A DNA stretch of 6,463 nucleotides from Eudoraea sp. (GCA_013042925.1 JABDPH010000294.1:1-6463), one strand, 5' to 3'; counted from the first letter of the stretch, positions 1-6,463 are shown. Numbers and translations are program-made. The notes: a model not told the origin generated them from the sequence alone.

Positions 1-623
1 GAATTATTGCCATTAACATAAGAGAAGATGATGAGTTGTTAGAGGCAAAATTAACAACCGGTACAAGTCAGATTTTATTGGGCCTTAAATCCGGGAAGGC
101 AATAAGGTTCGAAGAAAGCAAAACCCGCCCAATGGGGCGCAATGCATCTGGTGTACGAGGGATAAAATTGGCAGATGAAAATGATGAAGTCATAGGCATG
201 GTTTCTTTGCATAATTTTGATGATGAAATATTGGTGGATTCAGAAAACGGATATGGAAAAAGGTCGAATATTGATGATTACAGGATTACCAATAGAGGAG
301 GAAAAGGTGTGAAGACTATCTCCATAACGGATAAAACCGGAGGTCTTGTGGCCATTAAAAATGTTTCAGATTCCGATGATTTAATGATCATAAATAAATC
401 AGGAATAGCAATAAGGATGAGTGTTGACGACCTCCGTACTATGGGAAGAGCTACACAGGGTGTTAAGTTAATCAACCTGAAAGAGAATGATTCCATAGCA
501 GCGGTCGCAAAGGTAATGAAGGATGAAGACAATCTGGAGGAGGTAGATATCATGGATATTGAGGTGAAAACGGAAGATGGCACGGCTCTTGATAATGATA
601 CAACTGAAAACAATAAAGAATAA
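1..623 (+). CDS. gyrA: DNA gyrase subunit A, C-terminal part (5' end outside window)
   Basis: Only the 3' end is present. The reading frame is open from base 3 with no start, so the TTG at 36 is an internal Leu codon. GyrA is the breakage-reunion subunit of the A2B2 gyrase that introduces negative supercoils. The visible 207 residues match the last blades of the GyrA C-terminal beta-pinwheel, which wraps DNA. By memory alignment they correspond to E. coli GyrA from about residue 680. Family landmarks are FEESKTRPMGRNASGVRGIKL (blade start), ENGYGKR, NRGGKGVKT and VDDLRTMGRATQGVKLI. The protein ends in an acidic tail of about 40 residues rich in Asp and Glu, as in many gyrases, where the tail modulates wrapping and supercoiling. 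The catalytic Tyr and the N-terminal domains lie upstream of the window. A secreted TPR gene follows 34 bp downstream with no terminator between them, so the two are probably co-transcribed. GyrA is preferred over ParC because of the blade sequences and acidic tail. Confidence 0.96.
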   Translation, partial: IIAINIREDDELLEAKLTTGTSQILLGLKSGKAIRFEESKTRPMGRNASGVRGIKLADENDEVIGMVSLHNFDDEILVDSENGYGKRSNIDDYRITNRGGKGVKTISITDKTGGLVAIKNVSDSDDLMIINKSGIAIRMSVDDLRTMGRATQGVKLINLKENDSIAAVAKVMKDEDNLEEVDIMDIEVKTEDGTALDNDTTENNKE

Positions 624-657
624 TTAATAAACACTAATAAGTAAATTGAAATCAAAA

Positions 658-1914
658 ATGAAGACTAAACTTTTAATTCTGGCATTCATGTGCTTTGCAC
701 TAGCCGGATTTTCACAGAAAGCAGAACTAAAAGCAGCTGATAAAGCATTAAAATCTGGTGATACGGCATCTGCCAAATCATCTTTAGATGGGATACAGGG
801 AATGATCAGCGGAACAGATGAAAAAATACAGGCTCAGTATTTCTTTCTTAGAGGCAAAACTTATGCAGATCTTGCCAACAAGGGGAATAATGATGCTTTC
901 ACCGAAGCAATTGACGCTTTTAAGAAGGTACTAAGTATTGAAGGTGGTAAAGGAAAGTATTCTGATGAAACAAATCAGCGTATGGCTGCTATTACCGCAG
1001 ATTTAGTGAATTCTGCTGTTGAAGACAACAGTAAAAAGGAATTTATGAGTGCCGCAGAAAAGCTCTATTTAGGTTATTCGATAAGTCCAAAAGACACTAT
1101 TTATCTGTATTATGCAGCAAGTAGTGCTGTAAATGGAGGTCATTATGAAGAAGCTCTTGCTTATTACGAGGAATTAAGAGATATAGGATATGATGGTAGT
1201 GGAGTAGTCTACAAAGCCACCAATGTAGCAACCGGCGTTGAAGAGACAATGGAAAAGACACAAAGGGATTTAATGGTCAAATCCGGATCGTACAAAGACC
1301 CCAAAGATGAAAAATCTCCCTCCAAGAAAGCCGAAATTGTTAAAAATATGGCTTTGATTTATTCTCAACTAGGTCAGGATGACAAAGCGCTTCAGGCTTT
1401 TGCAGATGCCAGAGCGAATGACCCAAATGATGTAAACTTACTCTTGAATGAAGCCAATTTGCATTACAAATTGGGTGATAAGGATAAATTTAAAACCCTT
1501 ATGGCAGAAGCATCTCAAATGGCTCCGGATAATGCAGATTTGCAGTATAACATAGGTGTAATTAACATGGAACAAGGAGATATAGAGGGAGCCCGTGCGG
1601 CATATAAAAAGGCCCTGGAGATTGATCCGAATTATGTTAATGCTCAATTGAATCTATCAACTACTTATGTAGATGAAGGAAATGGACTGATTGACGAAAT
1701 GAACAGTTTAGGAAATTCTAAAGCGGATATAGCTCGTTACGAAGAATTAAAGCAGAAGAAAGATGATCTGTTCAGAGACGGTGCTGTTATTTTGGAAGAT
1801 GCACTAAAATTGAAACCAGACAACCCTGGAGTGCTTACACAATTAAAGAATATTTATGGGGCTTTGGGAGATACTGAAAACTTCATGAGAATTAAAAAGT
1901 TACTTGGGGAATAA
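658..1914 (+). CDS. Secreted/periplasmic tetratricopeptide-repeat protein
   Basis: 418 residues. The start is taken as ATG 658 because it gives a clean signal peptide: MKTK, a hydrophobic stretch LLILAFMCFALAG, then a Bacteroidetes-type FSQ cleavage site near residue 20. The in-frame TTG at 646 only adds MKSK. No lipobox Cys is placed for lipidation, so the protein is probably soluble in the periplasm. TPR units are recognisable at about 147-180, 227-258, 259-292 and 293-326. The last is the clearest, with YNIGVINMEQGDIEGARAAY followed by KKALEIDPNY. A final unit at about 327-389 is interrupted by a charged, coiled-coil-like insert of about 30 residues (NSKADIARYEELKQKKDD). The N-terminal 20-140 is helical and Ala/Lys-rich with degenerate repeats. 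TPRs bind proteins, but the partner is unknown and I assign no specific function. It sits directly behind gyrA and ahead of a strong terminator, so it is probably the last gene of that transcript. No Shine-Dalgarno is seen, as is usual in this phylum. Confidence 0.9.
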   Translation: MKTKLLILAFMCFALAGFSQKAELKAADKALKSGDTASAKSSLDGIQGMISGTDEKIQAQYFFLRGKTYADLANKGNNDAFTEAIDAFKKVLSIEGGKGKYSDETNQRMAAITADLVNSAVEDNSKKEFMSAAEKLYLGYSISPKDTIYLYYAASSAVNGGHYEEALAYYEELRDIGYDGSGVVYKATNVATGVEETMEKTQRDLMVKSGSYKDPKDEKSPSKKAEIVKNMALIYSQLGQDDKALQAFADARANDPNDVNLLLNEANLHYKLGDKDKFKTLMAEASQMAPDNADLQYNIGVINMEQGDIEGARAAYKKALEIDPNYVNAQLNLSTTYVDEGNGLIDEMNSLGNSKADIARYEELKQKKDDLFRDGAVILEDALKLKPDNPGVLTQLKNIYGALGDTENFMRIKKLLGE

Positions 1915-1937
1915 CCAAGATTCTAATACCTTTTCAG

Positions 1938-1971
1938 AAAACCCTGGTAAATTGTTTACCGGGGTTTTTTT
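1938..1971 (+). terminator. Rho-independent terminator after the TPR gene
   Basis: A near-perfect 14-bp inverted repeat pairs 1938-1951 (AAAACCCTGGTAAA) with 1955-1968 (TTTACCGGGGTTTT) around a TTG loop. The only non-Watson-Crick pair is a T-G wobble (1945/1961). Seven T residues (1965-1971) follow the GC-rich core, giving the U-tract on the plus strand, 23 bp after the TPR stop. The stop codon of the convergent minus-strand gene (1972-1970) lies inside the T-tract. The same hairpin may therefore also end the minus-strand transcript, although the U-run on that side is only four bases. Confidence 0.85.
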
Positions 1972-2722
1972 ATATAATCTTTTTTATCACCCTTAATTTA
2001 TGGGTGTAACTTCTTTGGTCGGTATTGAATATACCCGTATGGTCCAGTCTGTCAATTCTTACTTTTCCGTTAACGTGGATTATAAAATTATCCTGCATAA
2101 TTAGTCCTACATGATTTATCTGACCTTCTTTGTCATCAAAAAATGCAAGGTCTCCCGGTTCACTTTCCTCAATAAAACTTAATGCTTCGCCTTGTGTTGC
2201 CTGTTCTTCGGCTCTTCTTAGAAGTTTGTGGCCATTTATTTTGTAAACCATTTGTGTAAAGCCCGGGCCATCTATTCCAAAAGGAGTTTTTCCGCCCCAC
2301 AAGTAGGGTGAATTCAGATAGTGAAGTGCAGTAATAATTAGATTTGATTTACCCTTATTTGAGTCTACCAAAGTTCCTTCAAATTTGTGACCAAGAAAAT
2401 CTGAATTCTTCACAGCTGAACCCAGAACTATAGGTATTAGAGCAGTATTGCCATCACTTACATAAGATACCAGGTCAGCAGAGAATTTAGTATCCCCGGT
2501 ATTTTTAAGGTTTTTAGAATCTTGTTTCTGTATTGGAATAAATTGGTTGTTACGAACCCATCCTTCACAACCATCAAAGTCATCACGAATTTTACTCCAG
2601 TATTTTCTTTTTTCCAGAATCTTAAAATGATCCCCGTAGAGGAGTTGGGTTACCATCTCGCTTGCATCTTCCGCAAGAATTCTTATAGGTACTATACTAA
2701 GATGACAAATACCGTGATGCAT
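1970..2722 (-). CDS. SH3 + NlpC/P60 (C40) family cell-wall protein lacking the catalytic Cys
   Basis: 250 residues from ATG 2722. The frame stays open to 2791, but the extra N-terminus (a run of four Trp) overlaps the thiolase 3' end and does not resemble the family, whereas MHHGICHLSIVPIR does. A weak AAAGG lies at 2733-2729, 6 bases before this ATG. Residues 1-62 form a bacterial SH3 domain (EMVTQLLYGDHFKILE, WSKIR, DGCEGWV). A second SH3-like segment is at about 89-117 and the NlpC/P60 domain at 124-250. The family hydrolyses peptidoglycan stem peptides (gamma-D-Glu-diamino acid bonds) with a Cys-His-His/polar triad. Here YLWGGKTPFGID is followed by Gly152-Pro153-Gly where Cys-Ser-Gly is expected. 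His204 (INHVG) and His216 (IIHVNGKVRID) are retained. The only cysteines are residues 6 and 52, in the SH3 region. There is no signal peptide. The start lies 20 bp after the thiolase stop, so the two are probably one operon. The fold is certain, but enzymatic activity is doubtful. Confidence 0.9.
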   Translation of the reverse strand: MHHGICHLSIVPIRILAEDASEMVTQLLYGDHFKILEKRKYWSKIRDDFDGCEGWVRNNQFIPIQKQDSKNLKNTGDTKFSADLVSYVSDGNTALIPIVLGSAVKNSDFLGHKFEGTLVDSNKGKSNLIITALHYLNSPYLWGGKTPFGIDGPGFTQMVYKINGHKLLRRAEEQATQGEALSFIEESEPGDLAFFDDKEGQINHVGLIMQDNFIIHVNGKVRIDRLDHTGIFNTDQRSYTHKLRVIKKII

Positions 2723-2742
2723 GGGTTGCCTTTGCAGCAATA

Positions 2743-3918
2743 TTAATTTCTTTCCAATATAATGGCCGATGCTCCACCACCACCATTGCATATGGCAGCA
2801 GCGCCTATTTTACCGTTATTTTGCTCTAAAACACTTAAAAGGGTAATAATTATCCTGGCCCCGGAACAACCCAGAGGATGTCCAAGGGATACCGCACCGC
2901 CGTTAAGATTTACATTCTTATCCTCGAGTTTCAAAAGTTTCATATTGGCCAGTCCTACCACAGCAAATGCCTCATTGAACTCAAAATAATCTACTTCCTC
3001 TATTTTTATACCGGCTTTAGCAATTGCTTTAGGTAGTGCCTTTGCCGGGGCAGTGGTAAACCACATTGGTTCCTGGGCCGCATCGGCATAACTTTTTATG
3101 CTTGCAATGGGCTTTAAACCCATTTCTTTTGCCTTTTCTGCACTCATCAATACCAGAGCTGCAGCTCCGTCATTTATTGTAGATGCATTAGCGGCGGTAA
3201 CCGTTCCGTCTTTAGTAAAGGCCGCCCGCAATGCAGGTATTTTATCTAATTTTACATTTTTAAATTCTTCGTCTTCATTGACGATAATTGGTTCTCCCCG
3301 TCGCTGGGGTACTTCTACGGGGACTACTTCCTTTGAAAATTTACCGGATTTCCAGGCCTCGGCAGATCGACTATATGATTGAATAGCAAAATTGTCCTGA
3401 TCCTCCCTGCTAAAATTGTGTTCAATAGCGCAGGCATCGGCACATACACCCATGGCATTTTGGTCATAAACATCAACCAAACCATCCTTCTGCATACCGT
3501 CTAACAGTGTAGAAGGACCAAACTTTTGACCCGTTCTCATATGAACGTAGTGCGGAATAAGGCTCATATTCTCCATACCTCCGGCAATAACTACTGAAGT
3601 GTCACCCAGTGCAATAGATTGTGCTGCTTGCATAACGGCCTTCATTCCGGATGCACAGACTTTATTTACGGTAGTACACGGAACTGAGTCGGGGATGCCG
3701 GCAAATATTGCGGCCTGTCTTGCAGGTGCTTGTCCGGTTCCGGCCTGCACTACGTTGCCCATGAGTACTTCATCAATTTCATCAGGGCTAAGGTTAATTT
3801 TATCCATGGCACCTTTTATAGCTATTGCTCCTAACTTTGGAGCCGGAATAGTCGATAAAGAACCCATAAAACTACCAATAGGCGTTCTGGCTACAGATAC
3901 GATAACTACCTCTTTCAT
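2743..3918 (-). CDS. Acetyl-CoA C-acetyltransferase (biosynthetic thiolase, ACAT1-like)
   Basis: 391 residues, the usual length for a tetrameric thiolase. The enzyme reversibly condenses two acetyl-CoA into acetoacetyl-CoA in the cytoplasm, linking acetyl-CoA to ketone-body, branched-chain and isoprenoid/PHB-type metabolism. All active-site elements are intact: the nucleophile Cys88 in NKVCASGMKA, Asn316 in NEAF, His347 in GGAVSLGHPLGCSGAR, and Cys377 in AICNGGGGASA. The CNGGGGAS ending and the segments GMENMS, DGTVTAANAST and NDGAAALVLMSA resemble mitochondrial ACAT1 (T2) more than E. coli AtoB, where CIGGG is typical. That favours acetoacetyl-CoA thiolase over the long-chain FadA type. The ATG at 3918 gives the standard MKEVVIVSVARTPIGSF start. 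No Shine-Dalgarno is seen. It is the first gene of a minus-strand pair with the SH3-NlpC/P60 gene 20 bp downstream, and no CoA-transferase or hydroxyacyl-CoA dehydrogenase is nearby. Physiological direction cannot be told from the sequence. By hand, sampled lines are about 42-48% GC, slightly above the flanking genes. Confidence 0.95.
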   Translation of the reverse strand: MKEVVIVSVARTPIGSFMGSLSTIPAPKLGAIAIKGAMDKINLSPDEIDEVLMGNVVQAGTGQAPARQAAIFAGIPDSVPCTTVNKVCASGMKAVMQAAQSIALGDTSVVIAGGMENMSLIPHYVHMRTGQKFGPSTLLDGMQKDGLVDVYDQNAMGVCADACAIEHNFSREDQDNFAIQSYSRSAEAWKSGKFSKEVVPVEVPQRRGEPIIVNEDEEFKNVKLDKIPALRAAFTKDGTVTAANASTINDGAAALVLMSAEKAKEMGLKPIASIKSYADAAQEPMWFTTAPAKALPKAIAKAGIKIEEVDYFEFNEAFAVVGLANMKLLKLEDKNVNLNGGAVSLGHPLGCSGARIIITLLSVLEQNNGKIGAAAICNGGGGASAIILERN

Positions 3919-4018
3919 ATGAATATCTATTAACTATGCGAAATTAATAAATTAAAGTGCAATGAATTGTGTTTCGTCTCTAAAAGGCAATCGGTAATGC
4001 TATAATTTTCTATTTTTG
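3919..4018. promoter_or_regulatory. Divergent intergenic region between thiolase and PgpH-type genes
   Basis: These 100 AT-rich bases separate two divergent genes, so promoters for both should lie here. On the minus strand, TAATTTCG (about 3947-3940) is one base from the Bacteroidetes -7 consensus TAnnTTTG, but no convincing -33 TTG at the usual distance accompanies it. On the plus strand an exact -7 match lies at the right edge and is listed separately. The only symmetry I found is a short CAAT-GA-ATTG at 3960-3969, too small to call an operator. No riboswitch-like or terminator structure was seen. Confidence 0.4.
4011..4018 (+). promoter_or_regulatory. Candidate Bacteroidetes -7 element TATTTTTG
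   Basis: TATTTTTG matches the flavobacterial/Bacteroides sigma-factor -7 consensus TAnnTTTG exactly. It directly abuts the ATG at 4019, so transcription from it would begin about 5-8 bases further on, inside the annotated start. A TTG-type -33 element is not evident around 3984-3992, and a chance match is quite possible in such AT-rich DNA. Confidence 0.25.
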
Positions 4019-6085
4019 ATGAAGATACTTTCTACTATGGGGAAAACCTTAGATGGCGTTTATAAAAATCAATCACTTATTTACAAGTATATACTCTATG
4101 TGGTTACCATAGCGTGTATTGTATTTTTCTTTCCAAGAGGGGGTAAGTTCAAATATGAATTTCAGAAGGGTAAACCATGGCAGTACGAAAATCTTTATGC
4201 TCCCTTTGATTTTTCCATTAAGAAAACAGCCGATGAAATAGCCGAAGAGAAAAATGCCATAGAGAGTGGTCAGATAGATTACTATAATTACGATGAGGCA
4301 ACTGCAGCCGAAGCCTACCAGATTTTTACAGACAAGTTTCCTGTTGTTTTCACTACTGAAAAATTCAGCAACCGATCCACGCGTATTTTAGAAAAGGTGG
4401 GGAAAGAATTTCTGGATACCATATATGCTTACGGAGTCTTAACCAAGGCAGATGAGCAGATTTCAAAAAACAGTCTATATTTAATTAAAGAGGGTGAAGC
4501 AAGGCTGGTGCAACCGGAGGCCTTATACAGAATGGGTAGTTTGGAAGATTCAATCATTAACATGCTAAAAACAAAACGGCTTGGAAACTATGAATCTGAC
4601 TTTAAAATTCTTTTTAATGAGGTAATACAACCAAATGTTTCATATGACCTGGAACTCACCAAGAGAGAATTGGAAGTGGCTATTTCTGAGGTCTCTCTCA
4701 CAAGGGGCAACGTGGACGAAGGAAAACTAATTATAGCGCGTGGAGAAGTTGTAGAATCCGAGAATTTAAAGATACTGGAGTCTTTAAAAGCAGAATATGA
4801 ATCAGAATTATGGACGGAGAACAACTTCTACTTTATCCTCTTTGGCTACACTATTTTAGTTGCCCTGGTGCTTATTATGCTGTTTTTGTTTCTCAAAAAA
4901 TACAGACCCGAAGTATTTAGGAACAATGTAAAGGTGACTTTTATTTTCTTTAATATTTTACTCATGGTATTTATAACTACGCTCGTGGTAAAATACAATG
5001 AGGCTTATGTTTTTGTCGTACCATTGTGCATAATGCCCTTAATTCTGAAAACCTTCTTTGATGCCAGGCTGGGTCTTTTTGTTCATGTCTTAACCGTACT
5101 TATTTTAGGTTTTGTAGTTCCAAATAGCTTTGAATATATTTTCCTTCAGATCATAGCCGGGATTGTCACTATTCTAACGGTATCCGAACTTTATAAACGT
5201 GCTAATTTATTTATTTCTGTAGGGCAGATTACGCTCATATACATCATAGGTTATTTTGCGTTTCATATTATTCATGAAGGCAATCTGGACAATGTGAACT
5301 GGTATATATTTGGATTTTTCTTTTTGAATGGTATGATCACCTTGTTTGCTCAACCTCTTATCTATATTTATGAAAAAATGTTTGGTATGGTTTCAGATGT
5401 TTCGTTATTGGAATTATCTGATACCAATTCCAAATTACTGAAGGAGTTAGCCAATAAAGCACCGGGAACTTTTCATCATTCTCTTCAGGTAGCTAATCTG
5501 GCCGAAGCTTCCGCAAATGAAATTGGAGCAAATGCCATGTTAGTTAGAGTAGGGGCCTTGTACCATGATATAGGGAAAATGAACAATCCTACTTATTTCA
5601 CAGAAAACCAGGTAACCAGTATAAATCCGCATGACGATCTGGACCCCAAAGAAAGTGCCAGAATAATTATAAATCACGTTATAGAGGGAATAGAACTTGC
5701 GAGAAAATTTAATTTGCCCGATAGGGTTGTCGATTTCATCAGAACACATCACGGTACTAACCTGGTTTACTATTTTTATAAGAAACAACAAGAATTAGAT
5801 GATCCTTTTAAGGAATCGGATTTCAGGTACCCGGGTCCTATTCCATTTTCTAAAGAGACCGCCATTTTAATGATGGCCGATTCTGTGGAAGCAGCCTCCA
5901 AAAGTTTAAATAACCCAACCTATCAGATTATTGATGAATTTGTGGAGAAGATCGTTACCGGGCAAATGAATGCAAATCAGTTTTTGAATGCCAATATTAC
6001 CTTTAAAGAGATCCAAATGATAAAGAAGGTACTGAAACATAAATTAACCAACATTTACCATCTCAGGGTTGAGTATCCTGAATAA
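4019..6085 (+). CDS. pgpH: PgpH-type 7TM-HD protein, predicted cyclic-di-AMP phosphodiesterase
   Basis: 688 residues from ATG 4019. The ATG at 4037 (MGKTLDGVYKNQSL) is an alternative that loses only six residues. TTG 4016 is in frame but unlikely. There is one N-terminal membrane segment (about 22-38), then an extracytoplasmic 7TMR-HDED domain (about 40-268) containing FKYEFQKGKPWQYENLYAPF. Seven membrane helices follow at about 270-293, 305-324, 329-346, 351-368, 371-388, 398-418 and 428-451. The cytoplasmic HD domain occupies about 465-688. Its metal ligands are visible: His485/His486 in TFHHSLQVANLAE, His516-Asp517 in YHDIGKM, His553 in IINHVIEG, His577/His578 in THHGT, and Asp621 in MMADSVEAAS. 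Characterised members such as Listeria PgpH hydrolyse cyclic-di-AMP to pApA, so this is probably a sensor-controlled phosphodiesterase linked to osmotic and cell-wall homeostasis. Substrate is inferred from family only, and no cyclase gene is nearby. It is monocistronic in this window, facing a minus-strand gene 34 bp away. Confidence 0.93.
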   Translation: MKILSTMGKTLDGVYKNQSLIYKYILYVVTIACIVFFFPRGGKFKYEFQKGKPWQYENLYAPFDFSIKKTADEIAEEKNAIESGQIDYYNYDEATAAEAYQIFTDKFPVVFTTEKFSNRSTRILEKVGKEFLDTIYAYGVLTKADEQISKNSLYLIKEGEARLVQPEALYRMGSLEDSIINMLKTKRLGNYESDFKILFNEVIQPNVSYDLELTKRELEVAISEVSLTRGNVDEGKLIIARGEVVESENLKILESLKAEYESELWTENNFYFILFGYTILVALVLIMLFLFLKKYRPEVFRNNVKVTFIFFNILLMVFITTLVVKYNEAYVFVVPLCIMPLILKTFFDARLGLFVHVLTVLILGFVVPNSFEYIFLQIIAGIVTILTVSELYKRANLFISVGQITLIYIIGYFAFHIIHEGNLDNVNWYIFGFFFLNGMITLFAQPLIYIYEKMFGMVSDVSLLELSDTNSKLLKELANKAPGTFHHSLQVANLAEASANEIGANAMLVRVGALYHDIGKMNNPTYFTENQVTSINPHDDLDPKESARIIINHVIEGIELARKFNLPDRVVDFIRTHHGTNLVYYFYKKQQELDDPFKESDFRYPGPIPFSKETAILMMADSVEAASKSLNNPTYQIIDEFVEKIVTGQMNANQFLNANITFKEIQMIKKVLKHKLTNIYHLRVEYPE

Positions 6086-6119
6086 ATATGGGTATGGAAC
6101 TAATTACGGTGCTATGCTC

Positions 6120-6463
6120 TTATTCCTTCAAATAATTATCCAGCGGTACCAGAAGGTTGTTCGCAGTACTAAGTTCTTGCGCAAGTGTCTGGGCTTCCAC
6201 AATCATTTCAGACGATAAGCCGCGAGTAGCTGCAATATTCTGTTTAGCGTGGTTTTGGGGTGAGGGATCCATAGTAGCCGAAACTAAGAGCAGCGCTACT
6301 CCTGCTACCTTGTTTTCTTTTACACCCTGTCCCCGTATATAGAGCATACCCAGGTTGCCTATGGCTAGCGGATCTCCCTGTACGGCGGCCTTACGATACC
6401 ACTCATTGGCTTTTGCGAAATCAACCGCAGTGCCGCGTCCATTTTCATGGAGCACTCCCAGGT
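6120..6463 (-). CDS. Sel1-repeat protein, C-terminal fragment (start beyond right edge)
   Basis: The frame is open to the window edge, reading (x)LGVLHENGRGTAV..., and its start lies outside. The GTG at 6455 is an internal Val codon within a repeat, not a start. Two Sel1-like (SLR) units are visible. The first holds LGVLHENGRG, then FAKANEWYRKAAVQGDPLA. The second is IGNLGMLYIRGQGV followed by a degenerate helix (KVAGVALLLVSATMDPSPQN). The C-terminus SSEMIVEAQTLAQEL followed by a short polar tail is the usual ending of such proteins. SLRs are alpha-helical solenoids that scaffold protein-protein contacts. No catalytic domain is visible, and localisation cannot be judged without the N-terminus. 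By hand count this part is about 49% GC against roughly 37-40% in sampled lines of the neighbouring PgpH gene. No clear terminator separates its stop from the convergent PgpH stop. Confidence 0.85.
   Translation of the reverse strand, partial: LGVLHENGRGTAVDFAKANEWYRKAAVQGDPLAIGNLGMLYIRGQGVKENKVAGVALLLVSATMDPSPQNHAKQNIAATRGLSSEMIVEAQTLAQELSTANNLLVPLDNYLKE

Noticed and set aside
36..38. TTG as the start of a 195-residue protein
   Set aside because: The frame is open upstream to the window edge and the residues before it (IIAINIREDDE) belong to the GyrA C-terminal domain.
278..655. Minus-strand open frame of 125 codons opposite gyrA
   Set aside because: It is antisense to well-conserved gyrA and its Ser/Ile-rich product has no recognisable domain, so it is a shadow frame.
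646..657. TTG start for the TPR protein
   Set aside because: ATG 658 gives a normal signal peptide start. The extra four residues add nothing and TTG is rarer.
2723..2791. N-terminal extension of the NlpC/P60 protein (MQWWWWSIGHYIGKK)
   Set aside because: It overlaps the 3' end of the thiolase in another frame, is unlike the family, and ATG 2722 matches the family start.
2762..3922. Three plus-strand open frames (2762-2989, 3098-3382, 3599-3922) opposite the thiolase
   Set aside because: They are low-complexity Ala/Pro/Ser translations mirroring the conserved thiolase codons, with no domain similarity.
3960..3969. CAATGAATTG imperfect palindrome as an operator
   Set aside because: The arms are only 4 bp in AT-rich DNA, which is expected by chance.
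4588..5791. Two minus-strand open frames (4588-4824, 5540-5791) inside the PgpH-type gene
   Set aside because: They are antisense to conserved coding sequence, including the HD motif, and no domain was recognised.
6072..6096. Possible hairpin GTATCC...GGGTAT near the end of the PgpH-type gene
   Set aside because: There are only six pairs, two of them wobble, with a long loop and no T-tract, so this is not a credible terminator.

Overview
The window looks like a chromosomal segment of a marine-type member of the Bacteroidetes, most likely the family Flavobacteriaceae. The GyrA C-terminal domain, the ACAT1-like thiolase, the 7TM-HD phosphodiesterase and the SH3-NlpC/P60 protein all read like flavobacterial versions. 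Coding DNA is AT-rich, most starts lack a Shine-Dalgarno sequence, and one exact copy of the Bacteroidetes -7 element (TAnnTTTG) is present. This assignment comes from recalled family sequences, not from a search.

Layout, left to right. (1) Plus strand: the 3' end of gyrA (1-623), then after 34 bp a secreted TPR-repeat protein (658-1914), closed by a strong hairpin/U-tract terminator (1938-1971). (2) Minus strand, convergent with the first block: a two-gene unit transcribed right to left, an acetyl-CoA C-acetyltransferase (3918-2743) followed 20 bp later by an SH3-NlpC/P60 (C40) cell-wall protein (2722-1970). (3) A 100-bp divergent spacer (3919-4018). (4) Plus strand: a large PgpH-type 7TM-HD protein (4019-6085), predicted to be a cyclic-di-AMP phosphodiesterase. 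(5) Minus strand, convergent after 34 bp: the C-terminal end of a Sel1-repeat protein that runs off the right edge (6463-6120).

These are mostly housekeeping genes: DNA supercoiling, envelope TPR protein, acetoacetyl-CoA metabolism, cell-wall maintenance and second-messenger turnover. I see no mobile element, RNA gene, CRISPR array, phage or defence system, and no clear new multi-gene system. The observation most worth a second look is that the NlpC/P60 protein lacks its catalytic cysteine: the expected Asp-Cys-Ser-Gly reads Asp-Gly-Pro-Gly, while both downstream histidines remain and no other cysteine lies in the domain. It is therefore either a pseudoenzyme or a sequence worth re-reading. 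A second, weaker point is that the start of the PgpH gene abuts a perfect -7 promoter motif, which could mean that translation starts at a later ATG (4037).
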